A stretch of 64,000 bases of DNA, taken from assembly GCF_026898135.2 (NCBI RefSeq), contig NZ_CP114035.2, positions 2,459,501-2,523,500 on the forward strand, written 5' to 3'. How positions within the stretch are numbered: the first letter of the stretch is position 1; the number at the start of each line of letters is the position of its first letter. Below the pieces are notes generated by a model. It saw nothing but the letters and a program-made list of their open reading frames with translations, had not been told where the DNA came from and made no database searches. The DNA comes from Pseudomonas fortuita (lineage in GTDB: Bacteria > Pseudomonadota > Gammaproteobacteria > Pseudomonadales > Pseudomonadaceae). The position numbers and the translations under genes were made by a program. This document shows, in pieces, positions 17,278 to 28,244 of this stretch.

Positions 17278-18039
17278 ATGAACTGGCGAGCGACTTTCCT
17301 GCTGGCCTGCTGGATGCCTTGTGCAGCCCAAGCTGCCACCCCAGCCCCCCAGACGGACCCGGTGCCCTCGGTGATGTGGGACTTCTACCACAAGCAGCTG
17401 CTGGGCCAGGCCGGGTTCGTCTTCGATGACCGCGTAAAGCTGCTGGCGCCGCCCTTTGCCGAGGACGCACGGCAGGTCCCGCTGGAGATCGACGCCCGGG
17501 CATTCGCTGGCGAGGTGGTGCGGATAATTGCCTGGGCCGAACTCAACCCGCTGCCGCGCATTGTCGACTTTCAGCCCGGCGAGCGCGTGTTGCCCTGGTT
17601 GTCGATCCGTATCCGTATCGAACAGGCCACCCCGCTGCGCGCCGCCGTGCTGACACGCGATGGCCTGTGGCACGTCGGCTCAACCCTGATCGATGCCGCC
17701 GGTGGCGGATGTACCGCGCCCAGCGTGGTGCGCACCCAACCCGGTTGGGAAGACCACCTCGGAGAGGTGCTGGGCGGGCGCTACCCGCGTGGCGACAGCA
17801 GCCGCTTGCGCCTGCAGGTGGCCCACCCGATGGACAATGGCCTGGTCAGCGGTATTCCCGAGTTCTTCCTCAACCATGCCGAGTTGCTGGACGCGAACGG
17901 CCAGCGCCTGGCCAGCCTCGAGCTGTACCCGGCGGTCAGCGAAAACCCCAACCTGGGCTTCGATATCCAGGGTGCCGGGCCGACCCGGCTGCTGTTGCAG
18001 GACAACAGCGGCAACCAGTTCGAGGCGGCGGTGCCCTGA
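17278..18039 (+). CDS. Quinoprotein-associated SoxYZ-like carrier protein
   Basis: A 253-residue exported protein: signal peptide about 1-20, a SoxY-like part (about 30-150) and a SoxZ-like part (about 160-253, ADMP-like immunoglobulin fold with FFLNHAELLDANGQRLASLE). It fits the fused SoxYZ-relative family found beside PQQ dehydrogenases (TIGR04557). Between the two parts is GGGCTAPSVV; its single Cys could carry a covalent intermediate, as the SoxY GGCG tail does. The ATG at 17278 has AGGAG upstream. The next gene is a metallo-hydrolase often paired with it. Confidence 0.75.
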   Translation: MNWRATFLLACWMPCAAQAATPAPQTDPVPSVMWDFYHKQLLGQAGFVFDDRVKLLAPPFAEDARQVPLEIDARAFAGEVVRIIAWAELNPLPRIVDFQPGERVLPWLSIRIRIEQATPLRAAVLTRDGLWHVGSTLIDAAGGGCTAPSVVRTQPGWEDHLGEVLGGRYPRGDSSRLRLQVAHPMDNGLVSGIPEFFLNHAELLDANGQRLASLELYPAVSENPNLGFDIQGAGPTRLLLQDNSGNQFEAAVP

Positions 18040-18079
18040 CCGCGCTGCCGCACTTTACCCCTGACCAGAGGCACCCTTC

Positions 18080-19012
18080 ATGCGTTGGATGATGCTGTTG
18101 CTGCTATGCCTGGGGCTACCGGCCTGGGCAGACCTGGACTACCGTCTCACGCCTCGGCAGATCGCCGAGGGCACCTGGTTGCTGGAGGGCAGCACCGACA
18201 ACTTCGCCAAGGCCAATGGCGGCAATATCGTCAATACCGCGTTCATCGTCACCGACAGCGGCGTGGTGGTGATCGACAGCGGGCCGTCCAAACGCTACGG
18301 CGAAGCGTTGCGCCAGGCCATTGCAGCCACCACCGACAAGCCGGTGCTTGAAGTGCTGCTGACTCATCATCACCCTGACCATGTACTGGGTAACCAGGCG
18401 TTTGCCGATGTACCTGTCGGCGCTTTGGCCGGTACCGGCGACTTGCTGCGTCAGCAGGGCGAGGCCATGGCCGAGAACATGTACCGGCTGGTCGGCGACT
18501 GGATGCGCGGCACCGAAGTGGTGCTGCCGACCCGGGTGCTGCAGCCTGGTATCCACGAGGTGGGCGGGCACCGCCTGCGGTTGCTGGAGTTGAGCGGGCA
18601 TACCGGCGCCGACCTGGCGATTCTGGATGAGAAGACCGGCGTGCTGTTCGCGGGCGATCTGGTGTTCTACGAGCGTGCCCTGACCACCCCCAACAGCCCC
18701 GGGCTTCAGGTGTGGCAAAAGGACTTGGACACCCTGCAAGCCTTGCCCTGGAAGCAGCTTGTGCCCGGCCACGGGCCGCTGGCCAGCGATGCCCGGCCGT
18801 TTGCACAGATGCGTGATTACCTGGGCTGGCTGGATGGGTTGATGCGCGACGGCGCGGCGCGTGGCGACGACATGGCCGAGATGATCCGCAGCCCCATCCC
18901 CGAACGCTTTGCCGGGATCAACCTGACCCGTTATGAGCTGATTCGCAGTGTCAGCCATCTGTATCCCCGCTACGAACGCCAACAACTGCAGCGCGTCGAC
19001 GCCAACCCCTGA
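18080..19012 (+). CDS. Quinoprotein-relay zinc metallo-hydrolase (MBL fold)
   Basis: A 310-residue exported metallo-beta-lactamase-fold protein. A short signal peptide (about 1-17) precedes H96-x-H98-x-D100-H101 in THHHPDHV. Further metal ligands are in SGHTGAD (about 175), FAGDLV (about 194) and PGHG (about 233). The full dinuclear set is present, so it should be active. It matches the quinoprotein relay system zinc metallohydrolase family (SoxH-related). By analogy with SoxH it may act on a conjugate carried by the SoxYZ-like protein just upstream; no substrate is proven. Confidence 0.8.
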   Translation: MRWMMLLLLCLGLPAWADLDYRLTPRQIAEGTWLLEGSTDNFAKANGGNIVNTAFIVTDSGVVVIDSGPSKRYGEALRQAIAATTDKPVLEVLLTHHHPDHVLGNQAFADVPVGALAGTGDLLRQQGEAMAENMYRLVGDWMRGTEVVLPTRVLQPGIHEVGGHRLRLLELSGHTGADLAILDEKTGVLFAGDLVFYERALTTPNSPGLQVWQKDLDTLQALPWKQLVPGHGPLASDARPFAQMRDYLGWLDGLMRDGAARGDDMAEMIRSPIPERFAGINLTRYELIRSVSHLYPRYERQQLQRVDANP

Positions 19013-19052
19013 CGCATTCCCCTGCAGGAGCGCAAGTCGAGGGGATGCGGCC

Positions 19053-19068
19053 CCGTACCAAGGAACTA
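19053..19068. promoter_or_regulatory. Ped-box-like element upstream of pedH
   Basis: CCGTACCAAGGAACTA, a partial match (left half and centre) to the repeated 16-bp element, 108 bp before the pedH start. Confidence 0.4.
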
Positions 19069-19130
19069 GAAAACTCCGCACTGCGGGTAATTGTTGGCAA
19101 CCGGGTCGGGACCAAGAATTCCCGGCACAC

Positions 19131-19145
19131 CGGGAAATTTTCCCG
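19131..19145. promoter_or_regulatory. CGGGAAA/TTTCCCG palindrome upstream of pedH
   Basis: CGGGAAATTTTCCCG is a perfect 7-1-7 palindrome 31-45 bp before the pedH ATG. A TTCCCGG half site lies just upstream at about 19119-19125. The pedE promoter has the same arrangement (15614-15628). It could be an operator or a leader hairpin. Confidence 0.5.
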
Positions 19146-19175
19146 GGCACAACAAAAAAACCAAAGGTAGCCGTC

Positions 19176-20963
19176 ATGACCCGATCCCCGCGTCGCCCCT
19201 TGTTTGCCGTGAGCCTGGTGCTCAGCGCCATGCTGCTTGCCGGCGCGGCTCACGCCGCTGTCAGCAATGAAGAAATCCTCCAGGACCCGAAGAACCCGCA
19301 GCAGATCGTGACCAATGGCCTGGGCGTCCAGGGCCAGCGCTACAGCCCGCTGGACATGCTCAATGCCAACAACGTCAAGGAGCTGCGGCCGGTCTGGGCA
19401 TTCTCCTTCGGTGGTGAGAAGCAGCGCGGCCAGCAGGCACAGCCGCTGATCAAGGACGGGGTGATGTACCTGACCGGTTCCTACTCGCGGGTGTTCGCCG
19501 TGGATGCCCGCACTGGCAAAAAACTGTGGCAATACGATGCACGCCTGCCGGATGACATCCGCCCTTGCTGCGACGTGATCAACCGCGGCGTGGCGCTGTA
19601 CGGTGACCTGGTGTTCTTCGGCACCCTGGACGCCAAACTGGTCGCCCTGAACAAGGACACCGGCAAGGTGGTGTGGAGCAAGAAGGTGGCCGACCACAAG
19701 GAAGGCTATTCCATCAGCGCCGCGCCCATGATCGTCAACGGCAAGCTGATCACCGGCGTTGCCGGTGGCGAGTTCGGCGTGGTGGGCAAGATCCAGGCCT
19801 ACAACCCCGAGAACGGCGAGCTGCTGTGGATGCGCCCCACCGTCGAAGGGCACATGGGCTATGTGTACAAGGACGGCAAGGCAATCGAAAACGGTATTTC
19901 CGGCGGCGAGGCGGGCAAGACCTGGCCCGGCGATTTGTGGAAAACCGGCGGCGCTGCGCCCTGGCTGGGCGGTTACTACGACCCGGAAACCAACCTGATC
20001 CTGTTCGGCACCGGCAACCCGGCACCGTGGAACTCGCACCTGCGCCCCGGTGACAACCTGTATTCCTCGTCGCGCCTGGCGCTGAACCCTGACGACGGCA
20101 CCATCAAGTGGCACTTCCAGAGCACGCCGCATGACGGCTGGGACTTCGACGGCGTCAACGAACTGATTTCGTTCAACTACAAGGACGGCGGCAAGGAGGT
20201 CAAGGCTGCCGCCACGGCCGACCGCAACGGTTTCTTCTACGTGCTGGACCGCACCAACGGCAAGTTCATTCGCGGCTTCCCCTTCGTCGACAAGATCACC
20301 TGGGCCACCGGCCTGGACAAGGACGGCCGGCCGATCTACAACGACGCCAGCCGCCCAGGCGCACCCGGCAGCGAAGCCAAGGGCAGTTCGGTGTTCGTCG
20401 CCCCGGCCTTCCTTGGCGCCAAGAACTGGATGCCGATGGCCTACAACAAGGACACCGGGCTGTTCTACGTGCCTTCCAACGAGTGGGGCATGGACATCTG
20501 GAACGAAGGCATTGCCTACAAGAAAGGCGCAGCGTTCCTCGGCGCCGGCTTCACCATCAAGCCGCTCAACGAAGACTATATCGGCGTACTGCGTGCCATC
20601 GACCCGATCAGTGGCAAGGAAGTGTGGCGGCACAAGAACTACGCGCCGCTGTGGGGCGGGGTGCTGACCACCAAGGGCAACCTGGTGTTCACCGGCACGC
20701 CGGAGGGCTTCCTGCAGGCCTTCAACGCCAAGACCGGCGACAAGGTCTGGGAATTCCAGACGGGCTCCGGCGTGCTCGGTTCGCCCGTGACCTGGGAAAT
20801 GGACGGCGAGCAATACGTGTCGGTGGTCTCTGGCTGGGGGGGCGCGGTACCGCTGTGGGGGGGCGAAGTGGCCAAGCGGGTCAAGGACTTCAACCAAGGC
20901 GGCATGCTCTGGACCTTCAAGCTGCCCAGGCAGCTGCAGCAAACGGCAAGCGCCAAGCCGTAA
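19176..20963 (+). CDS. pedH: PQQ-dependent alcohol dehydrogenase PedH (lanthanide-type)
   Basis: A 595-residue periplasmic quinoprotein with signal peptide about 1-27 and the vicinal Cys pair C131-C132 ([11 protein letters not shown]). Catalytic D323 is followed by D325 in WDFDGVNE. The extra Asp two residues after the catalytic base is the established marker of lanthanide-dependent enzymes (XoxF, PedH). It is the lanthanide counterpart of PedE for short-chain and aromatic alcohols and aldehydes. The ATG at 19176 starts the signal peptide; the longer open frame upstream runs through the promoter gap and is rejected. A rho-independent terminator follows. Confidence 0.93.
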   Translation: MTRSPRRPLFAVSLVLSAMLLAGAAHAAVSNEEILQDPKNPQQIVTNGLGVQGQRYSPLDMLNANNVKELRPVWAFSFGGEKQRGQQAQPLIKDGVMYLTGSYSRVFAVDARTGKKLWQYDARLPDDIRPCCDVINRGVALYGDLVFFGTLDAKLVALNKDTGKVVWSKKVADHKEGYSISAAPMIVNGKLITGVAGGEFGVVGKIQAYNPENGELLWMRPTVEGHMGYVYKDGKAIENGISGGEAGKTWPGDLWKTGGAAPWLGGYYDPETNLILFGTGNPAPWNSHLRPGDNLYSSSRLALNPDDGTIKWHFQSTPHDGWDFDGVNELISFNYKDGGKEVKAAATADRNGFFYVLDRTNGKFIRGFPFVDKITWATGLDKDGRPIYNDASRPGAPGSEAKGSSVFVAPAFLGAKNWMPMAYNKDTGLFYVPSNEWGMDIWNEGIAYKKGAAFLGAGFTIKPLNEDYIGVLRAIDPISGKEVWRHKNYAPLWGGVLTTKGNLVFTGTPEGFLQAFNAKTGDKVWEFQTGSGVLGSPVTWEMDGEQYVSVVSGWGGAVPLWGGEVAKRVKDFNQGGMLWTFKLPRQLQQTASAKP

Positions 20964-20988
20964 AGCAGTGGCCTGAGGCAAGCGGCCC

Positions 20989-21004
20989 TACTACCAAATG
21001 ACGA
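20989..21004. promoter_or_regulatory. Ped-box-like element upstream of pedI
   Basis: TACTACCAAATGACGA has a perfect left half (TACTACC) but a poor right half. It lies 100 bp before the pedI start and just before the terminator hairpin. Confidence 0.35.
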
Positions 21005-21005
21005 G

Positions 21006-21050
21006 AGCCCCGCTGCCAACGATGCATTCGCCTGGCACGCGGGGCTTTTT
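21006..21050 (+). terminator. Rho-independent terminator after pedH
   Basis: AGCCCCGCTGCCA at 21006-21018 pairs with 21033-21046 (one bulge), followed by a run of T to 21050. It lies 43 bp after the pedH stop, so pedI needs its own promoter or read-through. Confidence 0.82.
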
Positions 21051-21103
21051 ACCATCGGTCCATCGCCTGTCGTGGGACAGGCATCGACCCGCAGAGGCTC
21101 AGC

Positions 21104-22624
<1,521 letters not shown>

Positions 22625-22633
22625 ACCGCGTCG

Positions 22634-22667
22634 CGGCCTCTTCGCGGGCATGCCCGCGAAGAGGCCG
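22634..22667. repeat. 34-bp perfect REP palindrome after pedI
   Basis: A perfect palindrome centred on GGGCATGCCC, 10 bp after the pedI stop. It belongs to the same REP family as the other repeats and probably acts as a terminator. Confidence 0.75.
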
Positions 22668-22707
22668 GCACAGGAAACAAACTCCCCTACCAACGCACCC
22701 CGCAAGC

Positions 22708-22723
22708 TCCTTCCAAAGTAGCA
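22708..22723. promoter_or_regulatory. Ped-box-like element upstream of pqqA
   Basis: TCCTTCCAAAGTAGCA, followed by TTCGG, a good match to the repeated element, 70 bp before the pqqA start. Confidence 0.5.
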
Positions 22724-22792
22724 TTCGGCCCTGGCGCCCCCCGTGCATTAATGCATCTACCGGACTCCCCCGGCACAACAAGAGGACTGCCC

Positions 22793-22864
22793 ATGTGGAA
22801 TAAACCCGCCTTTACCGACCTGCGCATCGGCTTTGAAGTGACGATGTACTTCGCCAATCGCTGA
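22793..22864 (+). CDS. pqqA: PQQ precursor peptide PqqA (stand-alone copy)
   Basis: A 23-residue [23 protein letters not shown] then ANR. It has the PqqA pattern E15-x3-Y19, the Glu and Tyr that PqqE crosslinks to make pyrroloquinoline quinone, and the usual length of 22-25 residues. AGAGGA lies upstream of the ATG. No pqqB-E genes are nearby, so this is an orphan precursor copy placed inside the locus that consumes PQQ. It carries its own Ped-box-like element, implying that cofactor supply is raised together with the dehydrogenases. Confidence 0.9.
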   Translation: MWNKPAFTDLRIGFEVTMYFANR

Positions 22865-23004
22865 TGTGCCACCCGGCCACTACGGTGGCCGGTTCCTCTG
22901 ACTGCCCGTGGCTGAGCCAGTGCTGCTCATTGGTCTGGTTGCTTTCGCTGCGGGATGCTTTACGCTGGCGGTTACCTTCCAGAACAATAAGAACAGGCTT
23001 GCCA

Positions 23005-24168
23005 ATGAGCCAGAGTTTCAGCCCGCTTCGCAAGTTCGTATCGCCTGAAATCATCTTTGGTGCCGGCTGCCGGCATAACGTCGGCAATTACGCGAAAACC
23101 TTCGGTGCCCGCAAGGTGCTGGTGGTCAGTGACCCGGGCGTTATCGCCGCCGGCTGGGTGGCGGACGTGGAGGCCAGCTTGCAGGCCCAGGGCATTGATT
23201 ACTGCCTGTATACCGCCGTGTCGCCCAACCCGCGGGTCGAAGAGGTGATGCTCGGCGCCGAGATCTACCGGCAGAACCACTGTGACGTGATCGTCGCCGT
23301 CGGCGGCGGCAGCCCGATGGATTGCGGCAAGGCCATCGGCATCGTGGTTGCCCACGGGCGCAGCATCCTCGAATTCGAAGGCGTGGACATGATTCGCGTG
23401 CCCAGCCCGCCGCTGATCCTGATCCCGACCACGGCCGGCACCTCGGCGGATGTGTCGCAGTTCGTGATCATCTCCAACCAGCAGGAGCGCATGAAGTTCT
23501 CCATCGTCAGCAAGGCGGTGGTGCCGGACGTCTCACTGATTGACCCGCAAACCACCCTGAGCATGGACCCGTTCCTGTCGGCCTGCACCGGTATCGATGC
23601 GCTGGTGCATGCCATCGAAGCCTTTGTTTCCACCGGCCACGGCCCGCTGACCGACCCCCACGCGCTGGAAGCCATGCGCCTGATCAATGGCAACCTGGTA
23701 GAGATGATCGCCAACCCGGCCGATATCGGCCTGCGCGAGAAGATCATGCTGGGCAGCATGCAGGCGGGGCTGGCGTTTTCCAACGCGATTCTGGGTGCGG
23801 TTCACGCCATGTCCCACAGCCTGGGCGGCTTCCTCGACTTGCCTCATGGCTTGTGCAACGCGGTGCTGGTGGAGCACGTGGTGGCGTTCAACTACAGCTC
23901 GGCGCCGGAGCGCTTCAAAGTGATTGCCGAGGTATTCGGCATTGATTGCCGCGGCCTTAACCACCGGCAGATCTGCGGGCGCCTGGTGGAGCACCTGATT
24001 GCGCTGAAACACGCCATCGGTTTCCATGAAACCCTGGGGCTGCACGGCGTGCGCACTGCGGACATTCCGTTCCTGTCGCAACATGCGATGGGCGACCCGT
24101 GCATCCTGACCAACCCCCGTGCGTCGAGCCAGCGTGATGTCGAGGTGGTTTATGGCGAGGCCCTCTGA
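23005..24168 (+). CDS. ercA: Iron-containing alcohol dehydrogenase family protein ErcA
   Basis: A 387-residue group III (Fe-dependent) alcohol dehydrogenase. NAD binding is shown by VGGGSPMDCGKAIG near 95-108. Metal ligands lie in the region SLGGFLDLPHGLCNAVLVEH and HAIGFHETLGLHG. In P. aeruginosa ErcA (PA1991) is needed for normal control of ethanol oxidation, perhaps in signalling rather than bulk catabolism. The ATG at 23005 is chosen; the frame upstream to 22864 overlaps non-coding sequence after pqqA. Its 3' end overlaps ercS by 17 bases. Confidence 0.85.
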   Translation: MSQSFSPLRKFVSPEIIFGAGCRHNVGNYAKTFGARKVLVVSDPGVIAAGWVADVEASLQAQGIDYCLYTAVSPNPRVEEVMLGAEIYRQNHCDVIVAVGGGSPMDCGKAIGIVVAHGRSILEFEGVDMIRVPSPPLILIPTTAGTSADVSQFVIISNQQERMKFSIVSKAVVPDVSLIDPQTTLSMDPFLSACTGIDALVHAIEAFVSTGHGPLTDPHALEAMRLINGNLVEMIANPADIGLREKIMLGSMQAGLAFSNAILGAVHAMSHSLGGFLDLPHGLCNAVLVEHVVAFNYSSAPERFKVIAEVFGIDCRGLNHRQICGRLVEHLIALKHAIGFHETLGLHGVRTADIPFLSQHAMGDPCILTNPRASSQRDVEVVYGEAL

Positions 24169-25816
24169 AGAACAGCAGCGCGCGCTGGCCGGGCTGTTGG
24201 GGCTGGGTGACCATTCGGCACGCAAAAGCCATTACCCGGAGCTGGCGGCCCGCCTTGACGAACTGGAAGCCGAACGCAACCGTTACAAATGGCTGTTCGA
24301 AAACGCCGTGCACGGGATTTTCCAGGCCAGCCTGCAAGACGGTATGCGTGCCGCCAACCCGGCGCTGGCGCGTATGCTCGGTTACGACGACCCGCAAGCG
24401 GTGCTGTTTTCCCTGACCGACCTGGCCGCCAACCTGTTTGACGGCGGTGCCGAAGAGTTGCAGGCGATTACTGCGGTTCTCGCCCGTGAGCGCAGCCTGC
24501 ACGGTTACGAAACACGCTTGCGGCGCAAGGACGGCAGCCACCTTGATGTGCTGATGAACCTGCTGCTCAAGCCTGGGCAGGAGGGCCTGGTGGAGGGTTT
24601 TGTCGCCGACATCACCGAACGCAAGCTGGCGCAGCAACGCCTGCAACAGCTCAATGACGAGCTGGAGCAACGGGTTGCTGCGCGTACCGATGAATTGCTG
24701 GAGGCCCGCGATGCTGCAGAAGCTGCCAACCGCAGCAAGGACAAATACCTCGCTGCCGCCAGCCATGACCTGCTGCAACCGCTGAACGCCGCCCGCCTGC
24801 TGATCTCCACGTTGCGCGAGCGGCCATTGCCAGAGGCCGAGCATGTGCTGGTGGAGCGTACCCACCAGGCTCTTGAGGGCGCCGAAGACTTGCTGACCGA
24901 CCTGCTGGACATTTCCCGGCTCGACCAGGCAGCGGTGAAGCCGGACGTGGCCGTGTACCGCCTCGACGAGTTGTTCGCACCCCTGGTCTCGGAGTTCCGC
25001 TCGGTGGCCGATGCGCAAGGCCTCAAGCTGCATGCGCGCATCCCGGACTGCGCCATCAGCACTGACCTGCGGCTGATGACACGTATCCTGCGCAACTTCC
25101 TCAGTAACGCCTGCCGCTACACCGACGAAGGCCGGATCTTGCTGGGGGCAAGGCGCCGGGGTGGCCATTTGCGGCTGGAAGTGTGGGATACCGGGCGGGG
25201 TATTGCCGAAGACCGGTTACAGGCGATCTTCCTTGAGTTCAACCAACTGGACGTCGGCCGCGCAGCGGATCGCAAGGGCGTGGGGCTGGGGTTGGCCATC
25301 GTCGAGCGGATTGCCAAGATTCTCGGCTACCGGATTGAGGTACGTTCGTGGCCGGGGCGTGGCTCGGTGTTCAGCATCGAGGTCCCGCTGGGTAAAGAGG
25401 TGCCGCTGGCCGCTCACCAGGCTGTGCCGCTGCCAAGCGTCGGCAACCCGTTACCGGGCCGCCGCCTGTTGGTACTGGACAACGAAGTGAGCATCCTCGA
25501 GAGCATGGGCGCGCTGCTTGGGCAGTGGGGCTGCGAAGTGGTGACCGCGACCGACCAGGCCGGTGCCTTGCTGGCCTTGCAGGGGCAGGCCCCGGAACTG
25601 ATCCTGGCCGACTACCACCTGGACCATGGCGTGGTGGGTTGCGAGGTGGTCAGGTATTTGCGTGAGCATTTTGCCACCGCCATACCTGCGGTGATCATCA
25701 CCGCCGACCGCAGCGATCAATGCCGGCGGGGCTTGCAGAAACTGGGCGCGCCGCTTTTGAACAAACCGGTCAAGCCTGGGAAATTGCGCGCGGTATTGAG
25801 CCAGTTGCTGGGGTAA
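24152..25816 (+). CDS. ercS: Soluble hybrid sensor histidine kinase ErcS
   Basis: A 554-residue cytoplasmic kinase. It has a PAS domain (about 43-157, with DITERKLAQ at its end), a coiled coil (158-195), HisKA with H205 in SHDLLQPLNAARL, and an ATPase domain with FLSNACRYT, DTGRGI and VGLGLAIVERI. A C-terminal receiver has Asp in ILADYHLD and Lys in LLNKPVKPG. It matches ErcS (PA1992) in the P. aeruginosa ethanol oxidation hierarchy. The layout and the HisKA core equal those of NahK at 3.5 kb, so the two kinases bracket the locus and look like paralogues. Start ATG 24152 lies within ercA. Confidence 0.85.
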   Translation: MARPSEEQQRALAGLLGLGDHSARKSHYPELAARLDELEAERNRYKWLFENAVHGIFQASLQDGMRAANPALARMLGYDDPQAVLFSLTDLAANLFDGGAEELQAITAVLARERSLHGYETRLRRKDGSHLDVLMNLLLKPGQEGLVEGFVADITERKLAQQRLQQLNDELEQRVAARTDELLEARDAAEAANRSKDKYLAAASHDLLQPLNAARLLISTLRERPLPEAEHVLVERTHQALEGAEDLLTDLLDISRLDQAAVKPDVAVYRLDELFAPLVSEFRSVADAQGLKLHARIPDCAISTDLRLMTRILRNFLSNACRYTDEGRILLGARRRGGHLRLEVWDTGRGIAEDRLQAIFLEFNQLDVGRAADRKGVGLGLAIVERIAKILGYRIEVRSWPGRGSVFSIEVPLGKEVPLAAHQAVPLPSVGNPLPGRRLLVLDNEVSILESMGALLGQWGCEVVTATDQAGALLALQGQAPELILADYHLDHGVVGCEVVRYLREHFATAIPAVIITADRSDQCRRGLQKLGAPLLNKPVKPGKLRAVLSQLLG

Positions 25817-25886
25817 ACCCATGCGGCATGGCACAGGCCTGCTTGGTGCTTTGCGGGAGCGGCCTTTTATTGCGACAGGGCCACGC

Positions 25887-26825
25887 CTAAAGTTCAGTGC
25901 ATGCCTCTTTCACCAGCCAGTCGATCAATACCTGCAGGCGTCTGGGCATCGGGTCATGATGCGGGTAGACCAGGTAATAGCCATAGTGGGGGGTGTCGAC
26001 GAACCCCCCGAACGGCAAGACCAGCTCACCCCGTGCAATGCGATCCTTGACCAGTTGTTCCCGGCCGATGGCGATGCCTACGTGATTCAGGGCGGCGAGC
26101 GTGCAGAGGTCGGAGCGATCGAATGTGAGGAACCGGCGCGCAAGGCTGACGCCAGCGCCTGTGGTGTTCGCCCAGAGTTGCCATTCTGCATCGAATGCAG
26201 CGTTGTCCCAGGCTGCTACGTCATGCAGGGTGGTGCAGTGATCCAGCGGTTGCAGGTCGCCGTTCAATGCATGGGTTTCTGCGTAACGGGGGGAGCACAC
26301 CGGGGCGATCCGCTCGTTCATCAAGTGAATGCTCTGCAGGCCGGGATGATGGCCATCCGAATAACACAGGACCAGGTCGATCTTGCGTGTGCGGTAATCG
26401 ATGCTCTCGTTGCCCACCCTGATATCCAGCTGAATATCAGGGTAGCGGGCGGTGAACTGCGCCAGCCGCGGCACCAGCCAGCACTGTGCTACTGAGGGGC
26501 GAACGTAAAACGTCAGCTGGCCGGCGATCTCGGCGTGAGCGCGTTCCTGCACGGCCTCGCTGAGCTCATCCATGGTCCGCTGCATGACCGCGAACAGGCG
26601 CTCGCCGTCTTCGCTAAGGCGGACCTTGCGCGGCATGCGGTGGAACAGCTTGAGCGCCAGCTCATCTTCCAGGCGATTGATGCGATGGCTGACGGCACTG
26701 GCCGTCAGGCATAGCTCATCGGCGGCGCGTGAGAAGCTCAAGTGCCGTGCGGCCACCAGAAAGACATGCAGGCTGCCCAGGTGCGAGCCATTGAGTTTCA
26801 CGGCGCCGCCGCCGGGCTTTTTCAT
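25887..26825 (-). CDS. dsdC: LysR-type regulator DsdC
   Basis: A 312-residue LysR regulator. The N-terminal winged helix (about 15-75, LHVFLVAARHLSFSRAADEL) is followed by an effector domain. Sequence landmarks shared with E. coli DsdC include SAVSHRINRLEDEL, RPSVAQCWLVPRL and FDRSDL. DsdC activates D-serine transport and deamination genes in response to D-serine. Unlike E. coli, where dsdC is divergent, it lies 35 bp downstream of dsdA on the same strand, so it is probably the last gene of dsdX-dsdA-dsdC. Confidence 0.87.
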   Translation of the reverse strand: MKKPGGGAVKLNGSHLGSLHVFLVAARHLSFSRAADELCLTASAVSHRINRLEDELALKLFHRMPRKVRLSEDGERLFAVMQRTMDELSEAVQERAHAEIAGQLTFYVRPSVAQCWLVPRLAQFTARYPDIQLDIRVGNESIDYRTRKIDLVLCYSDGHHPGLQSIHLMNERIAPVCSPRYAETHALNGDLQPLDHCTTLHDVAAWDNAAFDAEWQLWANTTGAGVSLARRFLTFDRSDLCTLAALNHVGIAIGREQLVKDRIARGELVLPFGGFVDTPHYGYYLVYPHHDPMPRRLQVLIDWLVKEACTEL

Positions 26826-26860
26826 TGTTCAATCCTTCCTGCGCAGTTCACTGATTGCGG

Positions 26861-28210
26861 TTACAGGCTAGCCTGCGTGCTGCGCCCTTTCGCCAGATAA
26901 GCGTTGAATTCCTCGTCCGGCACCATGCTGCCACCCGTCCCCCAGACGAGGTGGGTAGCCTGCTGCAGCTGGGCTGGCGTGAAGCCCTGGCGAGCCAGGT
27001 ACTCGCCTGCTTGCAGCACCCGTAGCATACCGGGTACGCCTGCCAGGGCAGAGGGTTCGAGTTTGACTTTGTCCTGCTCATGGGCAATTACCATCAAGCG
27101 GTACAGGGCTTCGTCAGTCACGGTGTAGTAACCATCGATAAGCCGCTGCATGGCCTTGCCGACAAACCCTGATGGGCGTCCGACCGCCAGGCCGTCGGCG
27201 GCGGTGATGTTGTCGATGCCGAAGTCCTGCACGCTGGTTTCATCATGCAGGCCGGTGTACACCCCCAGCAGCATGCAAGGGGAGTGGGTGGGTTCGGCAA
27301 AGACGCAGTGCACCGCATCGCCGAACACCAGCTTCAGGCCGAATGCGACACCGCCTGGGCCGCCCCCTACGCCGCACGGCAGGTACACGAACAACGGGTG
27401 ATCTGCGTTCACCTGGATACCCGCCTGCTCGAATTGCCGTGCCAACCGTTCGGCGGCCACGGCATAGCCGAGAAACAGCTGCGGGGAGTTTTCGTCGTCG
27501 ACAAAGTAACAGCTGGGGTCTGATGCCGCCTGCTGGCGGCCTTGCTCGACCGCCACGCTGTAGTCGCAGGCGTGTTCGACCACCGTGACGCCGTTGGCAC
27601 GCAGCTTGTCCTTTTTCCATTGCCTGGCGTCAGACGACATGTGCACGCTCACCTGGAAGCCCAGTTTGGCGCTCATGATGCCAATCGATAGCCCCAGGTT
27701 GCCGGTCGATCCTACGGCGATCTTGTACTGGCTGAAGAATGCGCGGGCCTGGTCGCTTGCCAGTTTCGTGTAGTCATCCGCTGGCGTGATCAGGCCGGCA
27801 GCCAGGGCCAGGTCCTCGGCGTGCTTGAGCACTTCATGGATGCCGCCCCGGGCTTTGATCGAACCGGAGATCGGCAAGTCGCTGTCCGCCTTGAGCCACA
27901 GGCTGCCTGCGTTCTGCAGCGATCCTTCCTCGACAAGCAGCTGGCGCAGCTGTGGCAGCGGGGTAATGTGCGACTCGATGACCCCGCCGGCTGCTGCCGT
28001 CTCGGGGAACACGGTGGCCAGGTAAGGCGCGAACCGTTGCAGCCGCGCGCTGGTGGCTTGCACGTCGGCCGCTGTAAGGCCCACATCGTGCAGGGCTTCT
28101 GCTGCCTTGGCGATGCCAGGGTTGAACCAGCTGGTTTGTTTCAGGGCAACCAGCTCGGCGATGATCGGGTGGCTTTGTTGCCAGGCTTCCAGGGTTTTTC
28201 CGTGAATCAT
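26861..28210 (-). CDS. dsdA: D-serine dehydratase (deaminase)
   Basis: A 449-residue PLP enzyme that converts D-serine to pyruvate and ammonia. The PLP lysine is K119 in [11 protein letters not shown], and the phosphate cup is seen in [11 protein letters not shown] Gly-rich [10 protein letters not shown] lies near 285. Length equals the monomeric E. coli enzyme. The ATG at 28210 has AGGTG upstream; extension to 28252 would run into the dsdX 3' end. It sits 34 bp after dsdX. Confidence 0.93.
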   Translation of the reverse strand: MIHGKTLEAWQQSHPIIAELVALKQTSWFNPGIAKAAEALHDVGLTAADVQATSARLQRFAPYLATVFPETAAAGGVIESHITPLPQLRQLLVEEGSLQNAGSLWLKADSDLPISGSIKARGGIHEVLKHAEDLALAAGLITPADDYTKLASDQARAFFSQYKIAVGSTGNLGLSIGIMSAKLGFQVSVHMSSDARQWKKDKLRANGVTVVEHACDYSVAVEQGRQQAASDPSCYFVDDENSPQLFLGYAVAAERLARQFEQAGIQVNADHPLFVYLPCGVGGGPGGVAFGLKLVFGDAVHCVFAEPTHSPCMLLGVYTGLHDETSVQDFGIDNITAADGLAVGRPSGFVGKAMQRLIDGYYTVTDEALYRLMVIAHEQDKVKLEPSALAGVPGMLRVLQAGEYLARQGFTPAQLQQATHLVWGTGGSMVPDEEFNAYLAKGRSTQASL

Positions 28211-28244
28211 GATTTCACCTGTAGTGCGGTATGTGCAGAGTAGA

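Noticed and set aside
22864..23004. N-terminal extension of ercA
   Set aside because: The extra residues overlap the pqqA stop and do not resemble the family; ATG 23005 begins the normal N-terminus.
25848..25886. REP-like GGGAGCGGCC fragment after ercS
   Set aside because: Only a degenerate half unit without a partner arm; too weak to annotate as a repeat.
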